From NCBI GenBank assembly GCA_030429765.1, contig JAUIER010000023.1, positions 1 to 49,629 of the forward strand: DNA of 49,629 bases, in the 5' to 3' direction. Position 1 is the stretch's first letter; every line of letters begins with the position of its first letter. This DNA is from a bacterium (lineage in GTDB: Bacteria > Omnitrophota > Gorgyraeia > Zapsychrales > Zapsychraceae). Made by a program: the position numbers and the translations under genes. Positions 17,121 to 24,666 of the stretch are shown here, piece by piece. Under the pieces are notes generated by a model that worked only from the letters and a program-made list of their open reading frames with translations, was not told the origin of the DNA and did not search any database.

Positions 17121-18752
17121 TTAGCGAATGAGATCTTCAACATCATCGGGAATCGTCACGCCCCGCTTGAGCAGTTCTCTGAGATGATGATTGGATTTGT
17201 CTTCCTGCCGTGTCTTGGCAAAGTACACGGCCAGATATTTATGGGCCATTAAATGCCGCGGATTCAATTCCGTCGTCGTGGTCCACATCTGAACCGCCTT
17301 GTCATACTTATGCTGCTTACCGTAAAAAAGACCCAGATTATAATACACCGTATCATATCCGGGATTATTTATCACCTCATTTAAATACGCCCGCTCCGCC
17401 TTTTCCAACTCTCCCCGACGCTCGTAAATAAGACCAAGATTATTGTAAACCATGGATTCACGGGGATTGAGCCGCAGCGCCGCTAAAAACTCCTGCTCCG
17501 CTTCCTCAAATTTATGATCCAAGAAATACATCGCTCCCAGGTTTCGCCGCGCCAAGGGCGAATGTGGTGATGTCTGTACGGCATTGGTCCAGAAGGCGTA
17601 ATGCCCGCGGTAGTTCATCGAATAGCGCCAGCTGGTTGCGGCGAACACCCCTACCAACAACACGGCCCCGATTAAAGCCAGCGATGGGAATTTTTTTTCA
17701 AGACGCTGCAGGATCTTCAGCTCTATCAACAGGATCATGATACCGACGATGGGAATGTACAGTCGATACTCATGCTTGAGAAAACTGCCGACAAAGGACG
17801 GTAACAGGAACAGTAGAAACCAGATCAAACCAAACGCGATCCGGCCGTAGTCCTTTCGTCCCGGCCAGAACGTGATTCCGATCAATACCATCAAACAGAC
17901 CCATCCATAATTCAGGTTGATGTCCTCGAGCACCGGCAACACCGATAAATTGACCGGCCAGAATATTTTTCCGACATAACCGACAACCGCCGGCAAATTA
18001 TTCCACAGCGAGGAGACAACCACATCATCGGCCAGGTTGGATTTCTCAAGCAGGATCGCACGGCGTAGCAGCGCGTATCCTGCCCCGATCAAGATCCATA
18101 TCCCGGCGCCGAAGGTGATCGTCTTCCAGCCGAGCTTGCGTCGGTCATAGAGAAATACGTACGCGGCGCAAACCAGCGGCACCGCCACGGCCGTTTCTTT
18201 GGTCAGTAACGCCAAGATCCAGGCCAGTAAATGAAGGATAAACAAAACTCCATTGCGATACCTGAGCGCGCACACAAAACCGATCAGCGATAAGAACACA
18301 AACAAACCCAACAACGAATCCGTCCGCCCGGGAATCCAGACAACCGCTTGTGTCAAAACCGGATGAACGATGAAAACCGTGGCAAAAAACATCGAGATGG
18401 TTCTGTCATAGTCCAGACACCTCAACAAGGCGTACACGCATCCGCCGCACAATCCGTGCAGCAGGATATTAGTGATGTGATACATCGCGTAACCGTCGAG
18501 GGTAATCTGCGAATCCAGAATAAAGGTAAAGTAGATCATCGGACGGTAGAATAATCCGCCGAAAAGAATATCGGGTTTGGCAAAGACCTTAAATAGATTT
18601 TTATGGTCTTTGAGATACCAGATGTAGTCTTTAAGCCATACATTGTCATCGAGAAATGTTAGTTCAAAACCGATCGAACGGAGATACAATCCGAAAGCCA
18701 ACGCAATCAGTCCCGCCGTAAATAGTATGTCTTTATAAATCCCCTTTAACAT
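17121..18752 (-). CDS. Polytopic membrane protein with TPR domain (GT39/TMTC-like)
   Basis: The protein has 543 residues, about 10-11 membrane helices and then a C-terminal TPR array (about residues 400-530: RRNLGAMYFLDHKFEEAEQE, MVYNNLGLIYERRGELEKAE, YYNLGLFYGKQHKYDKAVQM). The first loop carries LTFLDDNVWLKDY, matching the acidic luminal loop of GT-C mannosyltransferases, and WIPGRTDSLLGLF is typical of the bacterial TPR/TMTC-like family. It could transfer sugars from a lipid carrier to proteins on the outer face of the inner membrane. The substrate is unknown. No clear Shine-Dalgarno is seen before the ATG. Confidence 0.82.
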   Translation of the reverse strand: MLKGIYKDILFTAGLIALAFGLYLRSIGFELTFLDDNVWLKDYIWYLKDHKNLFKVFAKPDILFGGLFYRPMIYFTFILDSQITLDGYAMYHITNILLHGLCGGCVYALLRCLDYDRTISMFFATVFIVHPVLTQAVVWIPGRTDSLLGLFVFLSLIGFVCALRYRNGVLFILHLLAWILALLTKETAVAVPLVCAAYVFLYDRRKLGWKTITFGAGIWILIGAGYALLRRAILLEKSNLADDVVVSSLWNNLPAVVGYVGKIFWPVNLSVLPVLEDINLNYGWVCLMVLIGITFWPGRKDYGRIAFGLIWFLLFLLPSFVGSFLKHEYRLYIPIVGIMILLIELKILQRLEKKFPSLALIGAVLLVGVFAATSWRYSMNYRGHYAFWTNAVQTSPHSPLARRNLGAMYFLDHKFEEAEQEFLAALRLNPRESMVYNNLGLIYERRGELEKAERAYLNEVINNPGYDTVYYNLGLFYGKQHKYDKAVQMWTTTTELNPRHLMAHKYLAVYFAKTRQEDKSNHHLRELLKRGVTIPDDVEDLIR

Positions 18753-18849
18753 GATTGGCTAAATCCCCGCAAATTCATGCGACAACAAACAGCTCTACCT
18801 ATTTCACATTCCGCCTGTGTTGTCTGAGGAAGACCGTTCATACAGTCGT

Positions 18850-19323
18850 TTAGATATTTTGGATAAGTTCAACGGTTTGATTGAGTTCCTGACAGAACTG
18901 CTGGATACGGTCCGAACCGATTTTGTGATCAAGGCGCTGCTCAAAATCACCAATAATCTGCCGGGATCGTTGGCACATGTCGAGGCCTTTGGGTGTGATC
19001 GATATCCGGCGGGACCGTTTGTCCTGCCCGACCGAAACGGCCAGCAGTTCATCGCGAACCAGCGGCTTGAGATTTCGGGTGATGGTGGTGCGGTCCGCGG
19101 CCATGGCTTGGGAGAGCTCGGTCACCGTCATCTGACCAATGGTGGCCAGTGAAAAAAGGATGGAAATCTGTCCGGCGGTCAGCCCGATCTCGCGAAACAT
19201 GTGATCATAGATCTGTGTGACACTGCGCGCCGCTTTGCGCAGATTAAAACAGATGCAGGGGCTTTGCCGAGCAAATTGCCGGATTTGTTCAGCGCGTTGA
19301 TAATCAGGTCCATTTGTTGTCAT
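18850..19323 (-). CDS. MarR-family transcriptional regulator
   Basis: The 157-residue winged-helix protein has LTAGQISILFSLATIG, the recognition helix LSQAMAADRTTITRNLKPL and the wing GQDKRSRRISITPKG, flanked by helices for dimerisation. I start at the ATG at 19323, with GAGG 6 bases upstream; the in-frame TTG six bases earlier sits against the GAGG. The ligand is unknown. It precedes the polytopic TPR gene by 97 bases and follows the pilin-like gene by 54 bases, all on the same strand. Confidence 0.9.
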   Translation of the reverse strand: MTTNGPDYQRAEQIRQFARQSPCICFNLRKAARSVTQIYDHMFREIGLTAGQISILFSLATIGQMTVTELSQAMAADRTTITRNLKPLVRDELLAVSVGQDKRSRRISITPKGLDMCQRSRQIIGDFEQRLDHKIGSDRIQQFCQELNQTVELIQNI

Positions 19324-19377
19324 ACACAACCTCTCAATACGAGTATATGCACCCTTCTGATAGATGTCAATTGCAAA

Positions 19378-19821
19378 TTAAAACGGGTCATATCCCATTT
19401 TTTGACAAATTCCCCCCGGACACGGCGTGCACACAATCGAACCGTTTTCCCGCAAATGCAACGTATAACCTCCGTCGGTGGCGGCCATCCGGGCCAGGGT
19501 ATTCACCGGAGAACCTCCACAACTGGCCGTACTTGCCGTGTAATTCGGCGTAAAATGACGCGGTGTGGGCACTTCTACATCCAGATCGACCAGACTGGCC
19601 GCGAACATGCTATTGTCAATCTGATAGTCCTTCTGAGCGATATAAACGGCCAGCAGAACCTCCGTGGCCTCCTGATTCTTTCCGCGTTTCATCAGGTTGG
19701 AAAAACTAGGAAACGTCAGGGCCGCCAGAGTGGCCAGCAGCAACAGCACAACGGAAATCTCCATGACACTGAACGCGTCCTGATTTTCCCGACCCCGTAT
19801 TCCCTTACAAAATGTCCACAT
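19378..19821 (-). CDS. Type IV pilin-like/pseudopilin protein
   Basis: The 147-residue protein has a 16-residue basic leader, then FSVMEISVVLLLLATLAALT with Glu at position +5, as expected for a class III signal. The residue before the cleavage site is Ala (DAFSVME) instead of the usual Gly. The C-terminal part has four cysteines (TASCGGS, IVCTPCPGG, ICQK) that may form disulfides. A TATAAT ends 6 bases before the ATG and no Shine-Dalgarno is evident, suggesting a leaderless message. The secretin at 12013-13524 is a possible partner, but the genes are not adjacent. Confidence 0.8.
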   Translation of the reverse strand: MWTFCKGIRGRENQDAFSVMEISVVLLLLATLAALTFPSFSNLMKRGKNQEATEVLLAVYIAQKDYQIDNSMFAASLVDLDVEVPTPRHFTPNYTASTASCGGSPVNTLARMAATDGGYTLHLRENGSIVCTPCPGGICQKMGYDPF

Positions 19822-19905
19822 GGCCTGATTATATCACAACAAATCCGGCGGTTTTAGTGAAACCCTAACTTTATGGATGAATCGTCATCGGCGAGAGTGA
19901 TTGAC

Positions 19906-19950
19906 GAAAAAGGACACCCCCGATATCCAAATGGGACTGAATATCGGGGG
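19906..19950 (-). terminator. Rho-independent terminator after the exported coiled-coil gene
   Basis: A perfect 10-bp inverted repeat (CCCCCGATAT at 19917-19926 with ATATCGGGGG at 19941-19950, 14-base loop) lies 18 bases past the stop of the gene at 19969. On the minus strand a T5 tract follows 5 bases after the stem, slightly later than ideal. Confidence 0.65.
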
Positions 19951-19968
19951 CTGTTGTAAAAGGAGATG

Positions 19969-21468
19969 CTACTTATGATGAACGCGCTTCGGTTGTCTTT
20001 GCAGGACTTGTACTTCGCGGACGACCGTGTTGAGTAGTTCTTCACGCTCTTCCAGCAACCGATCGATACGGTAACGCGATTCTTCCAGCTGGTTTTCAAG
20101 GCTGACAAGGTATGTCCCCTGCTCAGCTATTTTGCTGCTCTGCTCAATCAGCTGGTCTTGAGCGAGATCCAATTTACGCCGCAAAAATTCTGTGTAGCTG
20201 TTTTCTTCACTGACCAGAAACGGCTGATCGTCGACGTACTTGATCAGATTTCCGTACACCCGGTTCATTTCCTGATTTTCCCGGATCTGACCCAACAGTT
20301 CCAGCTCTGTTGTATTCAATTCCAGTGATGTCGCCAACAGCTCGTCCTTGGTATCCTCGAGCACCGCCTCACGCACTTGAAGATAGTCATCGAGCATCTG
20401 GATCAAACGGTCCTGATACGCGAACTGATCAAATAACAAACTATCGGTATCATCATTTAACAGGAGATGAAAATCCATTTCCTGCGTCGCCGAAATATTC
20501 AGGGCCGTCTGCAGATCATGATAGGCATCGCGGGCTGAGATGGTGTCTTCCATGAAAGAATAGTCATCCGCCTCCATCTGTAACTCGAGATCGACCGCAT
20601 CCGGCTGATACGCCAATGCATCAGGGGCCGGCGGCACGATCTCAGGCTCATAGACGATTCCGCTTTCCATGACGGTCTCGAGATTGTTCTCATCGACCGC
20701 GATCACCTCGATCACCTCCGCCAGGTTTTCACTGCCGGCGTTGGCGGCGTTTCCCTGACGAATAACAGCGACCGCGTTCTGAACAAATTCCTCGTCCGTG
20801 GACCCATAGTTTCTGGCCTTGACGATCGGCTGTTCTCTGGACAGGATCTCATCCATCAATTGATGATCGCTTTGAGAATAATCTTCGGTTGAATGCTCAC
20901 GGTTGGACCAGATATTTCGAGCCAGTTCCGTGAAGGTATCATCCGTAATATTGATCTGCGCATCCAGTTCACGCTGCTGCTGAATCCGCGGATTTTCCAC
21001 CTCCGTTAAATGAAACGGCTTCTTGGTTTGGATGACCTCCTGCTCCAATTTGTAGGCCTCCCTTAATAAGCGCGGAGACGGCTCTTCAATCTCCCGCTGG
21101 GAGTACTGCAATTGCTGTTCCAGCTGCGCCTTGTCATTCTGCAATTGGGCGATCTGGGCGCGATAACGGTTGACGGCCGAGTTTGAATGACTCTTTCGGC
21201 CGACCGCGGTTGGGGAATCGGCATAAATCCCTTCGTCCAATCCCAATAGTTTGAGTTGGCGACGGGCTTCCTGATTGTCGGGTTCAAGCATCAATGCCTT
21301 ACTGAATTCGTGAATGGCGGCGTCTTTGTCGCCTTTTTCCAGCTCACGAAGGCCGGTGTCCACTAATAGCTCAGCCATGGCGTTTGCCGCGACGGCCGGC
21401 TTAGCGGGAAATGCTGCGACCATTGTCAAAACAATGATCATCGAATAAATGGGGTTAATCTTTTTCAT
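19969..21468 (-). CDS. Exported TPR/coiled-coil protein of unknown function
   Basis: The protein has 499 residues with a signal peptide (hydrophobic to about residue 20, likely cut after PAVAA). One or two TPR units follow (GLRELEKGDKDAAIHEFSKA, ALMLEPDNQEARRQL). The remainder is acidic and helical with coiled-coil stretches (RYRAQIAQLQNDKAQLEQQL; LENQLEESRYRIDRLLEERE near the end). I do not recognise a family. Start at 21468 is supported by AGGAGG 7 bases upstream. Its start follows immediately after the stop of a 33-codon ORF, so its translation may depend on that ORF. A strong hairpin ends the transcript. Confidence 0.75.
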   Translation of the reverse strand: MKKINPIYSMIIVLTMVAAFPAKPAVAANAMAELLVDTGLRELEKGDKDAAIHEFSKALMLEPDNQEARRQLKLLGLDEGIYADSPTAVGRKSHSNSAVNRYRAQIAQLQNDKAQLEQQLQYSQREIEEPSPRLLREAYKLEQEVIQTKKPFHLTEVENPRIQQQRELDAQINITDDTFTELARNIWSNREHSTEDYSQSDHQLMDEILSREQPIVKARNYGSTDEEFVQNAVAVIRQGNAANAGSENLAEVIEVIAVDENNLETVMESGIVYEPEIVPPAPDALAYQPDAVDLELQMEADDYSFMEDTISARDAYHDLQTALNISATQEMDFHLLLNDDTDSLLFDQFAYQDRLIQMLDDYLQVREAVLEDTKDELLATSLELNTTELELLGQIRENQEMNRVYGNLIKYVDDQPFLVSEENSYTEFLRRKLDLAQDQLIEQSSKIAEQGTYLVSLENQLEESRYRIDRLLEEREELLNTVVREVQVLQRQPKRVHHK

Positions 21469-21469
21469 C

Positions 21470-21571
21470 TTATCTCCTCCTTTTACACGCGACATATTCC
21501 GGCTGCGGTTGTTGTTGAGCAGTCTTCAGGAGATAAATTAAAAAAAAGATAAGTACGGTTTGAATCATCAT
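21470..21571 (-). CDS. 33-residue hydrophobic micropeptide ORF coupled to downstream gene
   Basis: An ATG-ATG start (21571 and 21568) follows AAAAGGAGACA. The peptide begins MMIQTVLIFFLIYLLKTAQQ, one membrane helix, continues with a Gln/Pro-rich stretch and ends in KRRR. The stop TAA (21472-21470) is 1 base before the ATG of the 499-residue gene, and the last codons contain that gene's own AGGAGG. The arrangement suggests either a leader peptide controlling translation or a small membrane protein. Eight consecutive T residues in the coding strand could allow slippage. Confidence 0.5.
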   Translation of the reverse strand: MMIQTVLIFFLIYLLKTAQQQPQPEYVACKRRR

Positions 21572-21664
21572 TGTCTCCTTTTGTTGTCCTGCTCTCGCCA
21601 CGGTTCGACCATCAACCCTGCAATGCTGTTGGCCCAACCACCGAAAATTTGCGATTACTCCGGA

Positions 21665-21692
21665 AGTATAGCATTTGAGTAAACGTTGACAA
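21665..21692 (-). promoter_or_regulatory. Promoter of micropeptide and coiled-coil gene
   Basis: The minus strand reads TTGTCA (21692-21687), a 16-base spacer and TATACT (21670-21665), giving a leader of about 90 bases before the 33-codon ORF. Confidence 0.45.
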
Positions 21693-21709
21693 GGTCTCGG
21701 ACATCACTT

Positions 21710-21736
21710 TTTTCTCGTCGAGAAAACCCATGGGTT
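21710..21736. promoter_or_regulatory. Two overlapping palindromes (operator candidate)
   Basis: TTTTCTCG-T-CGAGAAAA (21710-21726) overlaps by two bases the perfect 12-bp palindrome AACCCATGGGTT (21725-21736). They lie just upstream of the -35 of the minus-strand promoter, where an activator or repressor dimer could bind. Confidence 0.35.
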
Positions 21737-21823
21737 AACTGTGGATTGCGTGGAAAAATCATTTCTCATAAACCGTTGTTTTAACAAATCTTTAGTCTCT
21801 GCTTAAATCAATTTCCACATATA

Positions 21824-21914
21824 AGCATATGCTCATTATAAATTTTTTTTATTTTTTTTGAAATATGGACCGGATCACGTGACACTGTCTACTCCATTAA
21901 TGAACATATGCTCA
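21824..21914. repeat. Pair of CATATGCTCA direct repeats
   Basis: CATATGCTCA occurs at 21826-21835 and 21905-21914, 79 bases apart. The first copy sits in the perfect palindrome AGCATATGCT (21824-21833). They lie between T-tract DNA and the mutS promoter and may be regulator sites; chance is not excluded in such AT-rich DNA. Confidence 0.25.
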
Positions 21915-22008
21915 ATAACGTTGTATATTTTTTTCAATTGGACATTTTAAAACCATATCCTGATTGCTTATCAACTTACAAAAATGTTCATAGCTGCATA
22001 TACAGTTA

Positions 22009-22037
22009 TTGCGTGGGCTGGTCATTTATGTTATAAA
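22009..22037 (+). promoter_or_regulatory. Promoter of mutS, probably leaderless
   Basis: TTGCGT (22009-22014), a 17-base spacer and TATAAA (22032-22037) end 8 bases before the mutS ATG. Transcription would begin at or next to the start codon, and no Shine-Dalgarno is present. Confidence 0.5.
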
Positions 22038-22045
22038 ATCAACCT

Positions 22046-24649
22046 ATGAGCCAATCACCCTCCCCTGCCGCAAAAAAAACCGATAACAATCCCGCATCGA
22101 CTCCGATGCTCAAGCAGTACCACGCCCTGAAGGCCAATCATCAGCATTGCATCCTGTTTTTCCGGCTGGGGGATTTCTATGAAATGTTTTATGAAGACGC
22201 CAAGATCGCCTCGCGCGTGCTCGACCTGGTGCTGACATCCCGCGGCAAGGGGGCGTCGCAACAGGTTCCGATGTGCGGTGTCCCGCATCACGCGGCCCAA
22301 AACTATATCGCCCGCCTTATTAAGGAAGGCTACAAGGTTGCCATCTGTGACCAGGTGGAAGATCCGGCCACGGCCAAGGGCATCGTGAAGCGTGATGTGA
22401 CACGTATTATCACCAAGGGCACCTATCTGGATGAGAGCGATAATGACACGCGCTATATCCTAGCGCTGGGCCCGCACGGCAAACGCATGGGCATGGCCTT
22501 TGTCGATCCGACCTCCGGAACGATCTATACCAATCAGTACAGCGCCGACCCCAAACATATGCTCGAACTGCTCTCGACCTTACCGGTCTTTGAATGCGTC
22601 TATCCGGAGGCCTATGAATCATCCGTTTTGGATTTGTTTGAACATCCCATCCTCAAATCGCGCCAAATCGTCTTAAGCCCTTTTGACGACTGGTGTTTCA
22701 ATCCGGATATGACCCGAAAATCACTATGTGAACATTTCGGGGTGCACAATCTGTCGGGTTTCGGCATTGATGATATTGCCCCGGCCGTCGCCAGTTGCGG
22801 GGCGCTGCTGGAATATCTCAAACAGATGAACAAGCAGCCGGTCAAACACGTCGACCGTATCACGTTGTATACCAATGAGAATTATTGCTACATCTCCCCT
22901 GCGGCGCATCGCGGTCTGGAACTGGACACGTTAATCCGTTCGGTCGACTATACACAAACGGCGCCGGGCAAACGGCTGTTCCGTAATTGGTACTATCATC
23001 CGCTGCGTTTGCGCGATCAAATTCATGAACGTCAAAACGCCGTCACCCTTTTGCGCGACAAAGCCACCACGCAGGAAGAGCTTAGATCGCTGCTGCAGAA
23101 AATCCCTGACGTCGAAAAGAATATCTCACGGCTCAGCTGCGGTTACATTCACGCCAAAGACTTGCTGGCTATTCGAAATACATTAGCCCTTTTGCCCGAC
23201 TTGAAAACTGTCGTTGATCCATTGTCCGAGAACAATCCTTTGTTTTCGATGACGGACCTTCCGGACCTTCGGGAATTTTTGTGCACGGTCGTCAATTCCG
23301 AGATCCCTTTATCCAAACCCGAAGGCCATATTGTAATGCCGGGTTATCACCCTGAGCTCGACGAGCTCCGCGGCATTCAGGACAATGGCCGTTCCTGGCT
23401 GAAGGATTATCAGGAGCGAGAGATCAAACGCACTGGCATCCCTTCGCTTAAGATCGGATTCAACAAGGTCTTCGGTTACTACCTCGAAGTCACCAAGACG
23501 CACATGAAAAATGTGCCTACGGATTATATCCGCAAACAAACCCTGGCCAATGCCGAACGCTATATCACGCCGGAGCTCAAAGAGTATGAAGAAAAAATAC
23601 TTACGGCCCAGGACAAGATCATCAAGATTGAAAATGAGATCGTGAAGGAGATTCGCCAGCGAATTCTGACCGAATCACTTGGCCTTCACGCCTTCTGTCA
23701 CAGCGTCGCTGTGATCGATTGTATCCTCTCGCTGACAACTCTTTCGCTCGCCCCCAATTACGTGTGTCCGACAATTACCGAAACATCTTTATTACAGATC
23801 AAGTCCGGCCGTCATCCGGTTGTTGAAAAAACCACCGTTGAAAATTTTATCGCAAATGACACTCTGCTGGACAGCGAGGACAACCAGCTGATCATCCTGA
23901 CCGGTCCCAACATGGCCGGTAAATCCACCTATATCCGTCAGACCGCCATCCTGGTGATCATGGCGCAGGTCGGCAGCTATCTGCCGGCGGAATCCGCCAC
24001 CATCGGTCTAGTCGACAAGATCTTTACCCGTATCGGCGCGCATGATGACATCAGCAAAGGACAATCCACCTTTATGGTTGAGATGAATGAAACCGCTGAT
24101 ATTCTCAACAATTTAACCGACCGCAGTCTGGTGATCCTGGATGAGATCGGACGCGGGACGTCGACGTATGATGGATTATCGCTGGCGTGGGCGCTCGCCG
24201 AACATCTGCAGACCACGAAAACCCGGACCTTATTTGCCACCCATTTTCATGAGCTCACCGCGCTGGCCGACAAATCAACCGGGGTCAAAAACTATAATGT
24301 GGCCGTGAAGGAATGGAAAGATGAGATCATCTTCATGCATAAAATTATCGAAGGCAGCAGTGATGACAGTTACGGCATTTATGTCGCGAAGCTGGCGGGG
24401 ATACCAGCCAACGTCATTGTCCGCGCCCGACAGATCCTTACCCAACTGGAACTCAACAAAGATCTCAAACAGGACCTGAAGACCAATTTCCAGTCGGAAG
24501 ATCAGCTGACGCTGTTTTCTCAATCCGCCGTGCCGGACCCGCAACTCACTGAACTGCGTGACGCGCTTGACCAAATCGACATCAATGCCCTGACGCCGAT
24601 CGAGGCGCTGAATCAATTAAACGCGCTGAAGAAAATCATTAACTCTTAG
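22046..24649 (+). CDS. mutS: DNA mismatch repair protein MutS
   Basis: The 867-residue protein detects mismatches and is full length for the family. The N-terminal mismatch-binding Phe-x-Glu is seen in LFFRLGDFYEMFYEDA (about residues 38-50). The connector, lever and clamp domains follow. The ATPase has Walker A GPNMAGKST, STFMVEMNE, Walker B VILDEIGRGTSTYDG and ATHFHELT. The C-terminus ends in a short helical dimer region. It lies 17 bases before mutL and is probably co-transcribed with it. Confidence 0.98.
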   Translation: MSQSPSPAAKKTDNNPASTPMLKQYHALKANHQHCILFFRLGDFYEMFYEDAKIASRVLDLVLTSRGKGASQQVPMCGVPHHAAQNYIARLIKEGYKVAICDQVEDPATAKGIVKRDVTRIITKGTYLDESDNDTRYILALGPHGKRMGMAFVDPTSGTIYTNQYSADPKHMLELLSTLPVFECVYPEAYESSVLDLFEHPILKSRQIVLSPFDDWCFNPDMTRKSLCEHFGVHNLSGFGIDDIAPAVASCGALLEYLKQMNKQPVKHVDRITLYTNENYCYISPAAHRGLELDTLIRSVDYTQTAPGKRLFRNWYYHPLRLRDQIHERQNAVTLLRDKATTQEELRSLLQKIPDVEKNISRLSCGYIHAKDLLAIRNTLALLPDLKTVVDPLSENNPLFSMTDLPDLREFLCTVVNSEIPLSKPEGHIVMPGYHPELDELRGIQDNGRSWLKDYQEREIKRTGIPSLKIGFNKVFGYYLEVTKTHMKNVPTDYIRKQTLANAERYITPELKEYEEKILTAQDKIIKIENEIVKEIRQRILTESLGLHAFCHSVAVIDCILSLTTLSLAPNYVCPTITETSLLQIKSGRHPVVEKTTVENFIANDTLLDSEDNQLIILTGPNMAGKSTYIRQTAILVIMAQVGSYLPAESATIGLVDKIFTRIGAHDDISKGQSTFMVEMNETADILNNLTDRSLVILDEIGRGTSTYDGLSLAWALAEHLQTTKTRTLFATHFHELTALADKSTGVKNYNVAVKEWKDEIIFMHKIIEGSSDDSYGIYVAKLAGIPANVIVRARQILTQLELNKDLKQDLKTNFQSEDQLTLFSQSAVPDPQLTELRDALDQIDINALTPIEALNQLNALKKIINS

Positions 24650-24666
24650 CCCGAGGAACCTTATCT

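Larger units (their letters stand above)
21572..22045. other. AT-rich divergent intergenic region upstream of mutS
   Basis: This 474-base stretch separates the minus-strand micropeptide from mutS and holds no convincing ORF. It contains a minus-strand promoter, two overlapping palindromes, a pair of CATATGCTCA repeats, long T-tracts (21842-21859) and the mutS promoter. No DnaA-box cluster is seen. Confidence 0.7.

Noticed and set aside
19201-19857. Plus-strand ORF of 218 codons
   Set aside because: It runs antisense through the MarR and pilin-like genes, both of which show clear family motifs.
21572-22045. Replication origin in the AT-rich region before mutS
   Set aside because: No cluster of DnaA boxes and no dnaA, dnaN or gidA neighbours; T-tracts and palindromes are explained as well by promoters and operators.
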